A stretch of 55,182 nucleotides of DNA from Prochlorothrix hollandica PCC 9006 = CALU 1027 (GCF_000332315.1 NZ_KB235941.1:3360-58541); one strand, 5' to 3'; positions 7,135-16,965 are shown, counted from the first letter of the stretch. The notes: generated by a model from the letters alone, not told the origin. Made by a program: numbers and translations.

Positions 7135-8364
7135 TCATTGCCCCGCAGGCCGCAACCACTGGCCCAACCCCGTCCCCAACGCCTGGGCCATGGACTCGAT
7201 ACTGTACAACCGCCGACAGCGATCGCGGGCCAACAGTCCCCGTGCCACTGCCTCCGGCCACTGATCAAACAGCGCCGTAATTTGGTCAGCCAACTGCTGA
7301 GGCGCTTCTGGATCGACCAAATAGCCTGTATCCCCCAGAATTTTGGGAATATCCCCCACCCACGTCGCTAAAATTGGCTTGGCCATGGCCATGCCATCCG
7401 TCAGCTTCAGGGGGAACTGGGCCAGGGCAGCGGGGGTATTGCGCTGGGGCACCACAATCACATGGGCCGCACTGATCACCTGGGGCATCTGGTCATAGGG
7501 GGTTTTGGGCAGGGCAATCAGCCAGCGACCCCAGCGGTTTTGGAGCTGGCGATCGTAATCGTCATAGGGACTGCCCCCCACAATCACCAGGCGCAAATCC
7601 GGCTGATCCAACAGATCCAGCGCCGCCAACACATCCTCAATGCCCTTGTAGGGCCGGGGGGCACCGGGGAACATCAGCACCCGATAGCCTGCCAACCCAT
7701 AGCGGCGGCGACTGGCTTCGGCATCATAGGGCTGGGGATCAAAATGGTTGATATCCTTGCCATTGGGCACCCACAGCCCCCCAAAGCGCTGTTGCAAAAA
7801 CTGACTGTGGAGGGTGATGGCATCGGTGCGGGGAATCTGCCGTTCCAGGGCTTGGAGATAGACGGGGTGATCAGCGGTGCGGAACGCCCCCTGGGGCTTG
7901 AGCAGATCCCGCAGCCGCTGTTTGGGTCCAGCCTCATAGCGCCACTGTTCCCCCCCAAACCAACTCATTTCCCAATCATCAATGTCCAAAATCAACGGAC
8001 GACGGCCTTGGCCTGGGATCCGGGGCGGTAGCCAGCGCCTTGCCCACAGTCCCAGGCCAAAACTGGTGGGTTTGGGCTTATAGGCATAGATCACATCCCC
8101 CGAAAGCTGTTGGAGGAGGTGGCGGGCCGATCGCAGCAGTTGGGGATAGGGAGCTAGGGGAAACTGATGCAGGGGTTGATCTGGGGTGGACACCAGGCTG
8201 GGGTTGGGCTGGGGACTGAAGCCCAGGATTTCCACCCGATGGCCCAGGTGCTGGAGGGCTTGGCGCAGGAGGAAGGGCCGCACGGCTCCCCCCCACCGAC
8301 CCGCCCCTTGCTCTGAGAGGTCGCTCACCAGGATCGAAATGGTTGGGGCGTTGGGTTCTGGCAC
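7135..8364 (-). CDS. Glycosyltransferase, GT-B fold (GT4-like)
   Basis: The product is 409 residues with a two-domain GT-B layout. The N-terminal acceptor domain opens ISILVSDLSEQGAGRWGG. The C-terminal nucleotide-sugar domain contains VLMFPGAPRPYKGIEDVLAA, LRLVIVGGSPYDDY and the donor-site region VIVVPQRNTPAALAQFPLKL followed by DGMAMAKPILATWVGDIPKI. It transfers a sugar from an activated donor to an unknown acceptor, probably in cell-surface polysaccharide or glycolipid synthesis. It lies 71 bp downstream of the histidine kinase gene and could be read from the same transcript. Confidence 0.8.
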   Translation of the reverse strand: MPEPNAPTISILVSDLSEQGAGRWGGAVRPFLLRQALQHLGHRVEILGFSPQPNPSLVSTPDQPLHQFPLAPYPQLLRSARHLLQQLSGDVIYAYKPKPTSFGLGLWARRWLPPRIPGQGRRPLILDIDDWEMSWFGGEQWRYEAGPKQRLRDLLKPQGAFRTADHPVYLQALERQIPRTDAITLHSQFLQQRFGGLWVPNGKDINHFDPQPYDAEASRRRYGLAGYRVLMFPGAPRPYKGIEDVLAALDLLDQPDLRLVIVGGSPYDDYDRQLQNRWGRWLIALPKTPYDQMPQVISAAHVIVVPQRNTPAALAQFPLKLTDGMAMAKPILATWVGDIPKILGDTGYLVDPEAPQQLADQITALFDQWPEAVARGLLARDRCRRLYSIESMAQALGTGLGQWLRPAGQ

Positions 8365-8435
8365 AGGCGGCGGGGTTAAGGGGGTTAGGTTCCCCCATCT
8401 TGGCAGAAAATCTTGTCCCGTTCCAGGGTTCGGGT

Positions 8436-10682
8436 TCAGGGCACCGGTTCCAGAGTCAAATGTTGGCTTTGGGGAATGGCAATGGTGAAGGTGGTGCCGA
8501 GACCGGGGGTCGATCGCACCGTCAGATGGCCCTGGTGCAGTTCCGTGATGATTTGGTAGCTAATGGCCAAGCCCATGCCGGTGCCTTTGCCCACGGGCTT
8601 GGTGGTGAAAAAGGGATCGAAGAGCCGGGACACTAGGCTATCGGGAATCCCCACCCCATTATCGGTAATTTGGATCAGGATCTGGGGTCCGGGAATCGGG
8701 TGGGTGGCGATGGTAATGTGGGGTTGAAAATTAGGTTCCTGGCTGTTGCGATCGTCCACCGCATCCAAGGCATTGGCCAGCAGGTTCATAATCACCTGGT
8801 TCAGTTGCCCCGCATAGCATTCCACCGGTGGCAATGGCCCATATTGTTTTTCCAGAATGACGGATTCCCGGTTTGGCAATGCCTTAAGTCTGGGTTGCAA
8901 AATCATTAAGGTGCTATCAATGCCCTCGTGAATATCGACCACTTTGACATTGGATTCATTCATGCGGGAAAAATTGTGTAAGGATTGCACAATATCGTGG
9001 ATGCGTTCGGCCCCTACCTTGATCGATCGCAAAATTTTGGGAAGATCTTCTAAAATAAAGTCCAGATCAATCAATTCGATTTGGTCTTGAATTTCCGTGG
9101 GGGGGTGAGGAAAATGGCGTTGATAGAGGTCAATTAAATTTAAAAGATCAAGGATATAGCTTTCTGCTGGTTTGGTATTGCCATAGATGAAATTAACCGG
9201 GTTATTGATTTCATGGGCTACTCCCGCCACCAATTGCCCTAGGCTGGACATTTTTTCGCTGTGGATCAGATGGCTTTGGGTTTTCTGCAATTCCCCTAGG
9301 GCGGCTTGCAGTTCTTCGGTTTTTTGCAGTAGGGAATTTTCCGCCTGTTTGCGGCGCGTAATATCGCGGGTAATGCCAACCAGTCCGATTACCTGACCCC
9401 ACTGATCATGGTAGGGGGTTTTGGTGGTCAGGAAGGTGTAGGTTTGTCCCCGCAGAGTAACGGATTCCTCCAGGGTTTTAGAGAGACCTTGGCTAAGAAT
9501 ATCTTCATCGATCGCCAACAAATTTTGGGCTTCTTCTGGGGGAAAAATCAAGGTTTCGTCGCGGCCCAACACCGCCTTGCGGGGCAGTTGCCAAAAGTCT
9601 AGGGCTGCATCATTGACCAACACATAGCGACCCTGGCAGTCCTTGACAAAAATCAAATCGCTGGTGCCATTAATGACACTGTGGAGTAGGGTGTAGTTGG
9701 CCTGAAGTTGGGCTTCTGCCTCCTCATAGTCCACCGCTTTGGCTTCCAGTTCTTCGATGGCTTGCCACAGTTCCGCCGTGCGACGGTCCACCTGTTGCAC
9801 CAAGCGTTGGGATTCTTGATAGCGCCCCACGGATCCCCCCAGGGCTTGGGCCACCTGTCCCCACAGGGCCACCTCTGCCTCGGTCCACAGCGCCTGGGCT
9901 GTTCTGGGTCTTGCTGTGTCTGTTGCCGCTGTGTCTGTTGCCGCTGTGTCTGTTGCCGCTGTGTCTGTTGCCGCTGTGTCTGTTGTTGTGCCGATCGTTG
10001 CTGTACCGACTGTTGCTGTGCCGACTGTTGCTGTGCCGACTGTTGTTGTGTCTGCTGTTGTGCCGATCGTTGCTGTGCCTACCGCTGCTGGACCCGCTAC
10101 CGCTGCTGAACCCGCTATCGCTGTGCCTGTTGCTGTGCCGATCGCGGCTGCACCTGCTACCGCTGTGGTTCCTACCGCTGCTGTCCCGCCCCTAGGGTTT
10201 GCCGCCACTGCCACGCTCAACACCCCGCGCCACTGGGAGGGCTGGACCCAGTCAATGGGCCAGAGCAGCAGTTGTTCCAGTCCCCGCTGCTGCAACCAGG
10301 GATTTTCCCCTAGGGCTAGGGCTTGGAGACAGGGGGATCCGGTGGCCAGGGTTCTGCGCCAGGGTTCAGGGATCTGGGGCAGTAGGGCCGGGTTCAGGGG
10401 CGATCGCCCCCCGGCAGTCTCAGAATGCCGTTGCCATAGCCACAGGGACTCCGGGTCTAGATCCCCCTCCCCGTCAAACCACTCTGGATACCAGGGTTCC
10501 AAGCCCAGGCGATCGATCTGCCAGGTTTCCCCCAAGATCGCCAGGGCCGAGGGCAGGGCTTGGGCCACATCGGGGTGACTCAGCAGCAGGGTCAGGGCTT
10601 GGGTAATCCCCTGCAAGCGGCGATCGCAGTCGGGAAAAGCCGGGACAGGGGCGAGGGGAGGGGGGGACATCGGAGAGATCAC
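8436..10682 (-). CDS. GAF/PAS sensor histidine kinase with a repeat linker
   Basis: The product is 748 residues. A GAF-like N-terminal region (about 20-165) is interrupted by a low-complexity stretch of Ala, Thr, Val and Gly (about 170-260; VGTATVGTATIGTT- and ATDTA-type repeats). A PAS domain follows (about 330-445, FVKDCQGRYVLVNDAALDFW), then a coiled coil, a HisKA domain with the phospho-acceptor His490 in GVAHEINNPVNFIYGN, and a HATPase domain with N, G1 and G2 boxes (NLLANALDAV, ITDNGVGIPD, GTGMGLAIS). The HEINNP box is typical of the HPK4 group. No regulator is adjacent. The repeat linker is likely to vary in length. Confidence 0.88.
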   Translation of the reverse strand: MISPMSPPPLAPVPAFPDCDRRLQGITQALTLLLSHPDVAQALPSALAILGETWQIDRLGLEPWYPEWFDGEGDLDPESLWLWQRHSETAGGRSPLNPALLPQIPEPWRRTLATGSPCLQALALGENPWLQQRGLEQLLLWPIDWVQPSQWRGVLSVAVAANPRGGTAAVGTTAVAGAAAIGTATGTAIAGSAAVAGPAAVGTATIGTTADTTTVGTATVGTATVGTATIGTTTDTAATDTAATDTAATDTAATDTARPRTAQALWTEAEVALWGQVAQALGGSVGRYQESQRLVQQVDRRTAELWQAIEELEAKAVDYEEAEAQLQANYTLLHSVINGTSDLIFVKDCQGRYVLVNDAALDFWQLPRKAVLGRDETLIFPPEEAQNLLAIDEDILSQGLSKTLEESVTLRGQTYTFLTTKTPYHDQWGQVIGLVGITRDITRRKQAENSLLQKTEELQAALGELQKTQSHLIHSEKMSSLGQLVAGVAHEINNPVNFIYGNTKPAESYILDLLNLIDLYQRHFPHPPTEIQDQIELIDLDFILEDLPKILRSIKVGAERIHDIVQSLHNFSRMNESNVKVVDIHEGIDSTLMILQPRLKALPNRESVILEKQYGPLPPVECYAGQLNQVIMNLLANALDAVDDRNSQEPNFQPHITIATHPIPGPQILIQITDNGVGIPDSLVSRLFDPFFTTKPVGKGTGMGLAISYQIITELHQGHLTVRSTPGLGTTFTIAIPQSQHLTLEPVP
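9911..10195. repeat. Intragenic short tandem repeats in the kinase gene
   Basis: Units of about 15 bp (GTGTCTGTTGCCGCT and variants such as GTGCCGACTGTTGCT) repeat in frame through the kinase linker. Unit length is a multiple of three, so copy-number change alters linker length without a frameshift. Confidence 0.85.
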
Positions 10683-10712
10683 GGCAGGTACGGCAGATGA
10701 AGATGGAGCCGG

Positions 10713-10824
10713 TCTTGGGTAACGGCCAGTCTTGGGTCACAATAATCTTGGGTAACGGCCAGTCTTGGGTAACGGCCAGTCTTGGGTCACCATAATCTTG
10801 GGTCACCATAATCTTGGGTCACCA
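10713..10824. repeat. Minisatellite upstream of the histidine kinase gene
   Basis: Units of about 17 bp alternate between CTTGGGTAACGGCCAGT and CTTGGGTCACCATAAT, six or more copies. The array begins about 30 bp upstream of the kinase start (10682) and so occupies its promoter or leader. Confidence 0.85.
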
Positions 10825-11040
10825 GAAAGACGCAACAGTGAGATGATCCCCCTGGGGCTTGTCTCTCTTTTCAGCGGCCCAAGGGCAGAGACCGGACGGA
10901 CCCGGCAGGACTTCCTTAACCCTGGGTAGGGGGGGCTGAGGGAAGGCTACATTGACAAAAAAACGCCCCTACCGGTTTTTCCGCGCCCAATGCAGCCTCT
11001 TTTGCCAGTCAACAATAGTTATTGATGCCTATCTAAATCT

Positions 11041-11517
11041 ATGAACCCGGCTCAGAAAACCGTAGACATTTATACCGATGGTTCCTGTCTCCATAATCCC
11101 GGCCCTGGGGGCTATGGGGTGGTGATGCTGTTTGGCGATCACCGCAAGGAACTGTCGGGGGGAGTGCGCCGCACCACCAACAACCGCATGGAAATGATGG
11201 CGGCGATCGTCGGTCTCCAAGCCCTCCAGGAACCCTGCCAAGTGACCCTCTACACCGACTCCCAATATGTGGTCAATGCCATGACCAAGGGCTGGGCCAA
11301 ACGCTGGCGTGCCCAGGGCTGGATGCGCAATAAAAAAGACAAGGCGGTGAACCCGGATCTCTGGACCCAGTTGCTGGATCTCTGCGATCGCCATCGGGTG
11401 GACTTCCGTTGGGTGCGGGGCCATGCCGGTAATGTGGAAAATGAACGCTGCGATCGCCTTGCGGTGCAAGCGGCGAAGCAGTCCGATTTGCCCCCCGATG
11501 AGGGTTATCAACCATGA
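11041..11517 (+). CDS. rnhA: Ribonuclease HI
   Basis: The product is 158 residues, the usual RNase HI length. The DEDD active site is complete: Asp13 (YTDGSC), Glu51 (NNRMEMMA), Asp73 (LYTDSQYV) and Asp138 (NERCDRLA), with His128 in the WVRGHAGN loop. It degrades the RNA strand of RNA-DNA hybrids, removing primers and R-loops. The basic handle region ([19 protein letters not shown]) is present. The stop overlaps the ATG of the bilin lyase gene by 4 bp (ATGA), giving translational coupling of two unrelated functions. Confidence 0.95.
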   Translation: MNPAQKTVDIYTDGSCLHNPGPGGYGVVMLFGDHRKELSGGVRRTTNNRMEMMAAIVGLQALQEPCQVTLYTDSQYVVNAMTKGWAKRWRAQGWMRNKKDKAVNPDLWTQLLDLCDRHRVDFRWVRGHAGNVENERCDRLAVQAAKQSDLPPDEGYQP

Positions 11518-12098
11518 ATGCCCTAGACTTTTTTCACCGCAGTGCTGGCCAATGGCGATCGCGGCGCACCACCCATCACCTGGCCCTGCGGCGGGCGGAA
11601 ACCGGCAGTTCCCTGATTACGGTGGAGTCCTTGGGGTCCGAGGACGATCGCATCCGTGGCATTTGCCAGTTCCATGGCATTGATCCGAACCTGGCCCTGG
11701 GGGGAGCCTTTATTAGCTGGAAGGGATCCATGGAATGGGATCAAAGCTCCGAGTCCCACCAAGGTACCAGCGTCTTTGCCCTGGTGCCCGATGCCCCCGC
11801 TGCCGATACGGGACGACTGTTGCGGGATCAGGGCTATGGGGAAATGATGCCGGTGGTGGGGCGCTATCACATGGCCACGGGCGATCGGCTGCTGCTGTCT
11901 ACGGACTATGAAACCCTCAGCGCCACGGAGGAATTTTGGTTTGCCAATCCCCAACTGCGGCTGCGGGTCAGCACGGTGAAGCGCCTGGGGGGCTTTGTCA
12001 ATTCCTCCTTTTGCACGGAAACCCGCCTCGATTCCCAGCACCCCGCCTGTTCCCTAGAAGCCCCCAGCGACTTTCCCCCCTCAGCCATAGGATGGTAG
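11514..12098 (+). CDS. cpcS: Phycobiliprotein chromophore lyase, CpcS/CpeS family
   Basis: The product is 194 residues. The family start ([20 protein letters not shown]), the ITVESL strand, a central FALVPD segment and the [17 protein letters not shown] followed by SSFCTETR match CpcS/CpeS lipocalin-like lyases, which attach phycocyanobilin or phycoerythrobilin to the Cys-84-type site of phycobiliproteins. The sequence does not tell which subfamily (CpcS, CpcU, CpeS, CpeU), so the symbol is approximate. It is coupled to rnhA by a 4-bp overlap. No phycobiliprotein gene lies in the window. Confidence 0.8.
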   Translation: MNALDFFHRSAGQWRSRRTTHHLALRRAETGSSLITVESLGSEDDRIRGICQFHGIDPNLALGGAFISWKGSMEWDQSSESHQGTSVFALVPDAPAADTGRLLRDQGYGEMMPVVGRYHMATGDRLLLSTDYETLSATEEFWFANPQLRLRVSTVKRLGGFVNSSFCTETRLDSQHPACSLEAPSDFPPSAIGW

Positions 12099-12398
12099 AG
12101 CCGCACCCCCTGAAGCCCCGGCTAACTGCCCCAAAAGGGTCGCTGTAGCCGCTGTAGTCGCTGTAGGTTGGGTAGAGGTACGAAACCCAACGAGGAACCT
12201 GGCAATGGGCAGAGGTTGGGGCGATCGCCCAATTGCTCCTTCAATTGCTCCTTCAATTGCTCCTTGGGTTTCGCCTGTGAGGTTGGGGCGATGTGCCTAA
12301 AGCGTTGAGAAGCTCAACCCAACCTATGGTTGCGCCCTAGCCGATGGGGTGGGGGGATTATCCCCCAGTCCGGCGACACCGGATTTCCAAACCCAGCT
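12099..12398. repeat. Palindromic intergenic repeats between cpcS and pyrFE
   Basis: The space has TGTAGGTTGGGT (near 12163) and its inverse AACCCAACCTA (near 12315) around a middle with a three-copy 12-bp unit (CAATTGCTCCTT, about 12231-12268) and CGCTGTAG repeats. The same TAGGTTGGGT palindrome recurs at 39385-39462. No gene seen. Confidence 0.55.
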
Positions 12399-13904
12399 TC
12401 AAGCAGACTGCCGACCCACCTCCTGATCAGACTCCTGGGAGCATAGCGCCTCAAATTGCATCTCCGTAATGCGCCCCGTTTCATAGAGAGTGTGGTTAAT
12501 TTCCGTAATGGTCAACACGCCCCAAGCCGTGTAACCCTGGGCCGCTAGCCGTTCCCGCGCGCCACCCCCATGGTCAATAAACACCACAATATCCCGCACC
12601 AGTAGGCCGCAACTCTGCAATTTTTGCGCCCCTTCCACCGCACTTTTGCCGGTAATCAAAATATCATCCACCACCACCGCCGTTTCCCCTGGCTCATAGT
12701 TCCCCTCCACCAAACGGCGGGCACCATAGGCTTTGACCTCCTTCCGGGGGAAAATCAGGGGGCGATTGAGCTTGAGAGCCAACCCGGAAGCCGTGGGCAG
12801 GGCACCATAGGGAATGCCCGCAATGCGATCGAACACCAACTGCCGCACCACGTCCCCATAGGCATCAATCACCGCATCGAAGGTTTGGGGATTGGAAATA
12901 ATGCGGCGCAAATCAATGTAATAGGGGAACACTTGCCCTGATGCTTGGACATAGTCCCCAAAGGCGATGCACCCCAGATCGAAAAGCTGCAAAATCAGAT
13001 CCCCATGGGGTTGGGGCGTGAGGGTGCAAACATTGGGCATCCAGGGGGTGCAGTGGGGAGAAGCCTGTTGACGACGGTCTAAAAGATCTTGGGTTTGATC
13101 CCGCAGGTCACCAATCAACGCCTGGGGATCCGCCGTTGCCAACACATCTTGGTTGACAGGTAACAGCAAATTGCCCCCCTGGGCATCCAGGCCCGCCTGC
13201 AAGAGATCCCCCAACCGCACCACCGGCAGATCCGTCGTCCCGGCCCAAATGCTGCGGGCTAAAATCAACCGCTCTGGGGCCAAGGTGCGCACCTGAGCCA
13301 AGGCCGCAGGCTGGGCGCTGCCCACCTCCAGGGCCAACTGTTCCCAACTGCCCCAGGTTTGGCACTGTTGCACCAGTTCCAGATAGAGGGGATTGCCGGG
13401 GTGGGGGTAGTTTTGGAGGGGTAGGGCGGTGGTGTTGGCGCTGTAGCAACTGATGAACACCCCGCGATCGAGGTACATCAAAAATCGGGCCGCTAAATCT
13501 TGCCCCAGATAGGGACTCAGGGTGATGGCATCCACCTGCCACTGCCCAAAGGCGGTTTGGGCCAGCACCGTACTGCTGCTGAGATCCTGGTGTTTGGCAT
13601 CCAGAATCACAGGAATATCGGCGGGAATGGCGGCGAGGGTCTTGGCTAATAAATCCAGGCCAGGGGCACCGAGGGCGGTATAAAATCCCAGGGTGGGCTT
13701 ATAGGCACAGACGCGATCGGCGGTGCTGTCAATAATGTATTGCATCCAATCCCAGAGGATTTCCACCGCATGGAGGTGGTGGCGATCGCGATCGTAGGGA
13801 CGGCGATAGGCTTCGGGCATCACCTCTGGGTTAGGATCCAGCCCTAAACACCACAGGCTTTGGTTACGGGCCATCGCTCCATTGAGTTTTGCCAAAAAGG
13901 TCAT
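12399..13904 (-). CDS. pyrFE: Bifunctional OMP decarboxylase / orotate phosphoribosyltransferase
   Basis: The product is 501 residues, a fusion of the last two UMP synthesis enzymes with OMP decarboxylase first. Residues ~1-275 are a class-2 PyrF barrel (LWCLGLDPNPEVMP, IPVILDAKHQDLSSSTVLAQ with the Lys and Asp of the catalytic site, ISCYSANTTALPLQNY). Residues ~290-490 are PyrE, with the PRPP loop VVVDDILITGKSAVEGAQKL. This order is the reverse of the animal UMPS fusion and occurs in cyanobacteria. Together they convert orotate plus PRPP to OMP and then UMP. The usual DxKxxD decarboxylase motif reads DAKHQD, so both acidic residues and the Lys are kept. Confidence 0.93.
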   Translation of the reverse strand: MTFLAKLNGAMARNQSLWCLGLDPNPEVMPEAYRRPYDRDRHHLHAVEILWDWMQYIIDSTADRVCAYKPTLGFYTALGAPGLDLLAKTLAAIPADIPVILDAKHQDLSSSTVLAQTAFGQWQVDAITLSPYLGQDLAARFLMYLDRGVFISCYSANTTALPLQNYPHPGNPLYLELVQQCQTWGSWEQLALEVGSAQPAALAQVRTLAPERLILARSIWAGTTDLPVVRLGDLLQAGLDAQGGNLLLPVNQDVLATADPQALIGDLRDQTQDLLDRRQQASPHCTPWMPNVCTLTPQPHGDLILQLFDLGCIAFGDYVQASGQVFPYYIDLRRIISNPQTFDAVIDAYGDVVRQLVFDRIAGIPYGALPTASGLALKLNRPLIFPRKEVKAYGARRLVEGNYEPGETAVVVDDILITGKSAVEGAQKLQSCGLLVRDIVVFIDHGGGARERLAAQGYTAWGVLTITEINHTLYETGRITEMQFEALCSQESDQEVGRQSA

Positions 13905-13987
13905 AACCGCAGTCCCCCAGGGATCGGAGTGTATACAAGGGCACTATAACAATCCCTGACTCCCTCGATCGCAGCTCCTGACCCTCG

Positions 13988-14929
13988 CTAGACCGTTGTA
14001 CACATCAGGGCCAAAATCACCTGCTGAATCGCCAAGTACAACAGACTCAGATCCCCTTCATCCAAAGGAAAAACCTGCCGCCACTGGAGGGACAACACCG
14101 CCAGCACCCGCTGCCGATAAACCAGGGGAAAAACCAGATGGGCGCTAATTTGTTGCTCTTGATAATGGCTGAGACCAGACAACTGGTCATCCTGGCTCAC
14201 ATCCAAGCAACCTTGGGGTAATTGGGTCGTCAACGCCCCTTCAACTAACGTATCCTGGGCTAACCATCCCAATGCATCCGGCTCCACCCCATAGCAGCCC
14301 GGTTCCCCCGTCAGTTCCTTGTTCGCAGTTAATTGAAAAATACAAGTATCCGCCTCTGCATATTCTCCCAGAATTTGGGCCATGGGTTCGAGGCAGTCGG
14401 TAATGGTACTGGCGGTTTTGGCAATGGAAAAAATCGTCTGAATCAAATCTGTTTGGGTCTCAGCTCGCTCCACACCATCAATGCGTTGACACTGGGTGCG
14501 GTAAGCATTCAAGGCCCGTTCCACCAACACCTTCATTGCCTCTGGATCCCAGGGCTTAGTAATGTAGCGATAAACCTGCCCTGAGTTAATAGCATCCACC
14601 AAATCTTCCACATCGGTAAAGCCGGTGAGGATAATCCGCACAGTATTGGGGAACTGGGGCACCGTTTTGCTGAGGAATTCCGTCCCCTTCATCTCCGGCA
14701 TCCGCTGATCGGAAATAATGACCGCCACCTCCCCCTTATTGGCCAAAATGTCTAGGGCTTCGGCACCACTCTCGGCGCGATAGACATCAAACTGGCGACG
14801 GAAGGTGCGATAGAGCAGATCCAGGTTATCCGGCTCATCATCCACCACCAGCATTTTAAATTTCGGAGGCCGCCGCAGGCTTTGCAGTTGTTCCAGCAGT
14901 CCAGCAAGTTCAGGGGTTGGTTGCATCAC
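13988..14929 (-). CDS. Response regulator with C-terminal GAF domain
   Basis: The product is 313 residues. The receiver domain (about 24-140) has the acidic pair Asp30/Asp31 (VVDDEPDN), phospho-acceptor Asp74 (IISDQRMPEMKGTEFL), Thr102 and Lys125 (YITKPWDP), the type seen in regulators linked to HD-GYP or phosphatase outputs. The remaining ~165 residues resemble a GAF sensor domain (CYGVEPDALGWLAQDTLVEG, HLVFPLVYRQRVLAVLSLQW). There is no DNA-binding output, so it probably signals by protein contact or senses a ligand. No partner kinase is adjacent. It lies 83 bp upstream of pyrFE on the same strand. Confidence 0.85.
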   Translation of the reverse strand: MMQPTPELAGLLEQLQSLRRPPKFKMLVVDDEPDNLDLLYRTFRRQFDVYRAESGAEALDILANKGEVAVIISDQRMPEMKGTEFLSKTVPQFPNTVRIILTGFTDVEDLVDAINSGQVYRYITKPWDPEAMKVLVERALNAYRTQCQRIDGVERAETQTDLIQTIFSIAKTASTITDCLEPMAQILGEYAEADTCIFQLTANKELTGEPGCYGVEPDALGWLAQDTLVEGALTTQLPQGCLDVSQDDQLSGLSHYQEQQISAHLVFPLVYRQRVLAVLSLQWRQVFPLDEGDLSLLYLAIQQVILALMCTTV

Positions 14930-15163
14930 GTCTATGTCACAGCACGTCTAGATCGCAGACTGTCCTAAAGGAGCTTTACACATTATGCCTGGAGCCATCC
15001 GAACTTTTTCTAAAAACTCAAGATGTCCCCAAAACTTCTGGCCGGTTCCCCCCTAGCCCTAGCCCAATTCTGCTAGACTCGCTAAGTTAGTTGGTGGTAG
15101 TGATCCCCATGGAGGGAGACCTACCCCAGTTCCTCCGTTTGGGTTTACAACCGCGATCGTCCC

Positions 15164-15775
15164 GTGAGCCAATCTTCCCCCACCACGTCCCCCTCCCCGA
15201 ACTCTGATCCCCCCTCCCAGCCCCGTCCCCAACCGGATCACGGGTTGAACTTGATTCTCATTTTGACCATTGCCTTAGTTGGGCTGTTGTACCTGGAAGA
15301 AGCCCGCCCTGATCTGATTGCCCAGTGGTTTTCCGGGCCAATGGGTACCGATGTCCAAGCCCTGAGTCGGGCCATTATCAGCCAGGAAAGCAACAATAAC
15401 TACCAGGTGGTTAATCCCCATTCTGGTGCCTTGGGCTACGCCCAAATCATGCCGGAGAACCTGCCGGAGTGGAGTCAGGCGGCCCTAGGTCGAGAAGTGT
15501 CCCCAGAGGAATTCTTGGGGGATCCCGCCCTTCAAAAGCGCATTATTGACCATCGCCTCAATCTCTATTGGCAACAGGCACTGATGGACAGCCACGGGGA
15601 TAAAGAGGAAGCGGTGTTGATGGTGGCAAGCCGTTGGTATAGTGGCGACCCAGATCTCTATAGTTCCACCAATCCCCAGTTTTATGATGGCTATGAGTAC
15701 CCTTCGATCGCCGACTACAGCGCCAAGGTGCTGCGGCGGTGGAATCTGCAACGCCAACCCTGGGAACTGCTGTAG
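15164..15775 (+). CDS. Membrane-anchored lytic transglycosylase (SLT domain)
   Basis: The product is 203 residues with a GTG start. A Pro/Ser-rich cytoplasmic tail is followed by one membrane helix (about 28-44, LNLILILTIALVGLLYL) and a periplasmic lysozyme-like domain. The catalytic Glu is residue 75 in ISQESNNNYQVVN, and GALGYAQIMPENLPEW is the GLMQ-type motif. It cleaves peptidoglycan glycan strands with 1,6-anhydro ring formation. The gene stands alone, 26 bp before the PhzF-like gene. Confidence 0.85.
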   Translation: MSQSSPTTSPSPNSDPPSQPRPQPDHGLNLILILTIALVGLLYLEEARPDLIAQWFSGPMGTDVQALSRAIISQESNNNYQVVNPHSGALGYAQIMPENLPEWSQAALGREVSPEEFLGDPALQKRIIDHRLNLYWQQALMDSHGDKEEAVLMVASRWYSGDPDLYSSTNPQFYDGYEYPSIADYSAKVLRRWNLQRQPWELL

Positions 15776-15801
15776 CCTAGTCAGTTTAGGGACAGAAAAC
15801 C

Positions 15802-16710
15802 ATGGCTTACCGCTTTTATACCTTGGATGTCTTTAGCGATCGCCCCTTTGGGGGCAACCCCTTGGCGGTGCTACCCCAGGCGACAGGTCTGACAACGGCC
15901 CAAATGCAGCAGATCACCCGGGAATTTAACCTCTCGGAGACGGTGTTTGTTTTGCCCCCAGAGACCCCCCAGGGGGCTTGTCGCTTACGCATTTTTACCC
16001 CTGGCCAGGAGGTGGCCTTTGCGGGCCATCCCACGGTAGGCACGGCGTTTTTGTTAACCAGCATTGGCCAAGTACCCCTGACGGGATCGGAAACCACCTT
16101 GATCCTCGAAGAAGGCGTGGGACCGGTGCCCGTTGTCGTGCGGGCCGAGGGCGATCGCCCCGTCTTTAGCCAACTGTCAGCGGCCCAACCGCCAGACTTT
16201 ATGGCCGTGGATCGGGATTTAGGGGATCTGGCAGCGATGGTGGGTTTGGAACCAGAGGATTTCTTAGGGGGAGAGTGGGAACCGGAAGGGGTCTCCTGTG
16301 GCATGGCCTTTTGTTATTTGCCCCTAGCCAACCGATCGGCCCTGGTCCGTGCCCAATTGTACCGCGATCGCTGGCAGGATCTCTTAGGCTCCAGCCCCTT
16401 CCCCCATGTCTATTGTTTTTGCTTTGAACCCGAAGACCCCAGTTGCTCAGTGCGATCGCGGATGTTTGCCCCCGCCCTAGGCATCACAGAAGATCCCGCC
16501 ACGGGAGCCGCAGCCACGGCTTTAGCAGGCTACCTGGCACGACGACAGCCCCACACCAGCGGTACCCTCCGTTGGGGGGTGGAACAGGGGGTGGAAATGG
16601 GGCGACCCAGCTTCTTGGCGGTGGAAGCGGATCAGGTGGCGGGACAAACGACGGCGATTCGGGTCGGGGGGCGATCGGTTCTCATCAGCGAAGGCACCCT
16701 CTACCTCTAA
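15802..16710 (+). CDS. PhzF-family isomerase-like protein
   Basis: The product is 302 residues, typical of the PhzF / diaminopimelate-epimerase fold. The N-terminal motif VFSDRPFGGNPLAVL, the catalytic Glu46 in EFNLSETVFV, FAGHPTVGTAFLL and the second-domain DPATGAAATALAGYLA are all conserved. Members catalyse proton-shift isomerisations; in phenazine producers PhzF acts on DHHA. No phenazine genes are near, so the substrate here is unknown. It probably shares a transcript with the upstream transglycosylase gene (26-bp gap). Confidence 0.88.
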   Translation: MAYRFYTLDVFSDRPFGGNPLAVLPQATGLTTAQMQQITREFNLSETVFVLPPETPQGACRLRIFTPGQEVAFAGHPTVGTAFLLTSIGQVPLTGSETTLILEEGVGPVPVVVRAEGDRPVFSQLSAAQPPDFMAVDRDLGDLAAMVGLEPEDFLGGEWEPEGVSCGMAFCYLPLANRSALVRAQLYRDRWQDLLGSSPFPHVYCFCFEPEDPSCSVRSRMFAPALGITEDPATGAAATALAGYLARRQPHTSGTLRWGVEQGVEMGRPSFLAVEADQVAGQTTAIRVGGRSVLISEGTLYL

Positions 16711-16862
16711 GCCAGTCCCCCAGCAGCAGGGTCAGTGAGGGCTGGGGATCCCTTACGCCCTAATAGACTGCGGCTTAACGATCACAACCCTCTAGAAACC
16801 CCTGAAGCCCAGATGGTGTCCTAGTTGGTACTTTGTTCTAGTTCGTAATGTGTCCTAGTTCG

Positions 16863-16965
16863 TACAGCAACCCTAAATCAGTTGTAGGCATCTCGATGGC
16901 TGAAACCCTTGGTGTGGTCTGCCCCCTCCGGGGGCACACCACACGACCCATTTAGGACTGCTGTA
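16863..16965. repeat. TA-flanked palindromic MITE, copy 2 (103 bp)
   Basis: It reads in the opposite orientation to copy 1: TACAGCAACCCTAAAT at the left, ATTTAGGACTGCTGTA at the right, with the GTGTGGT hairpin in the centre. It sits between the PhzF-like gene and the 3' end of ndhN. Confidence 0.85.

Noticed and set aside
9708-10109. Plus-strand frame coding a Cys/Arg-rich repeat protein.
   Set aside because: It is the complement of the in-frame Ala/Thr/Val repeats in the kinase gene.
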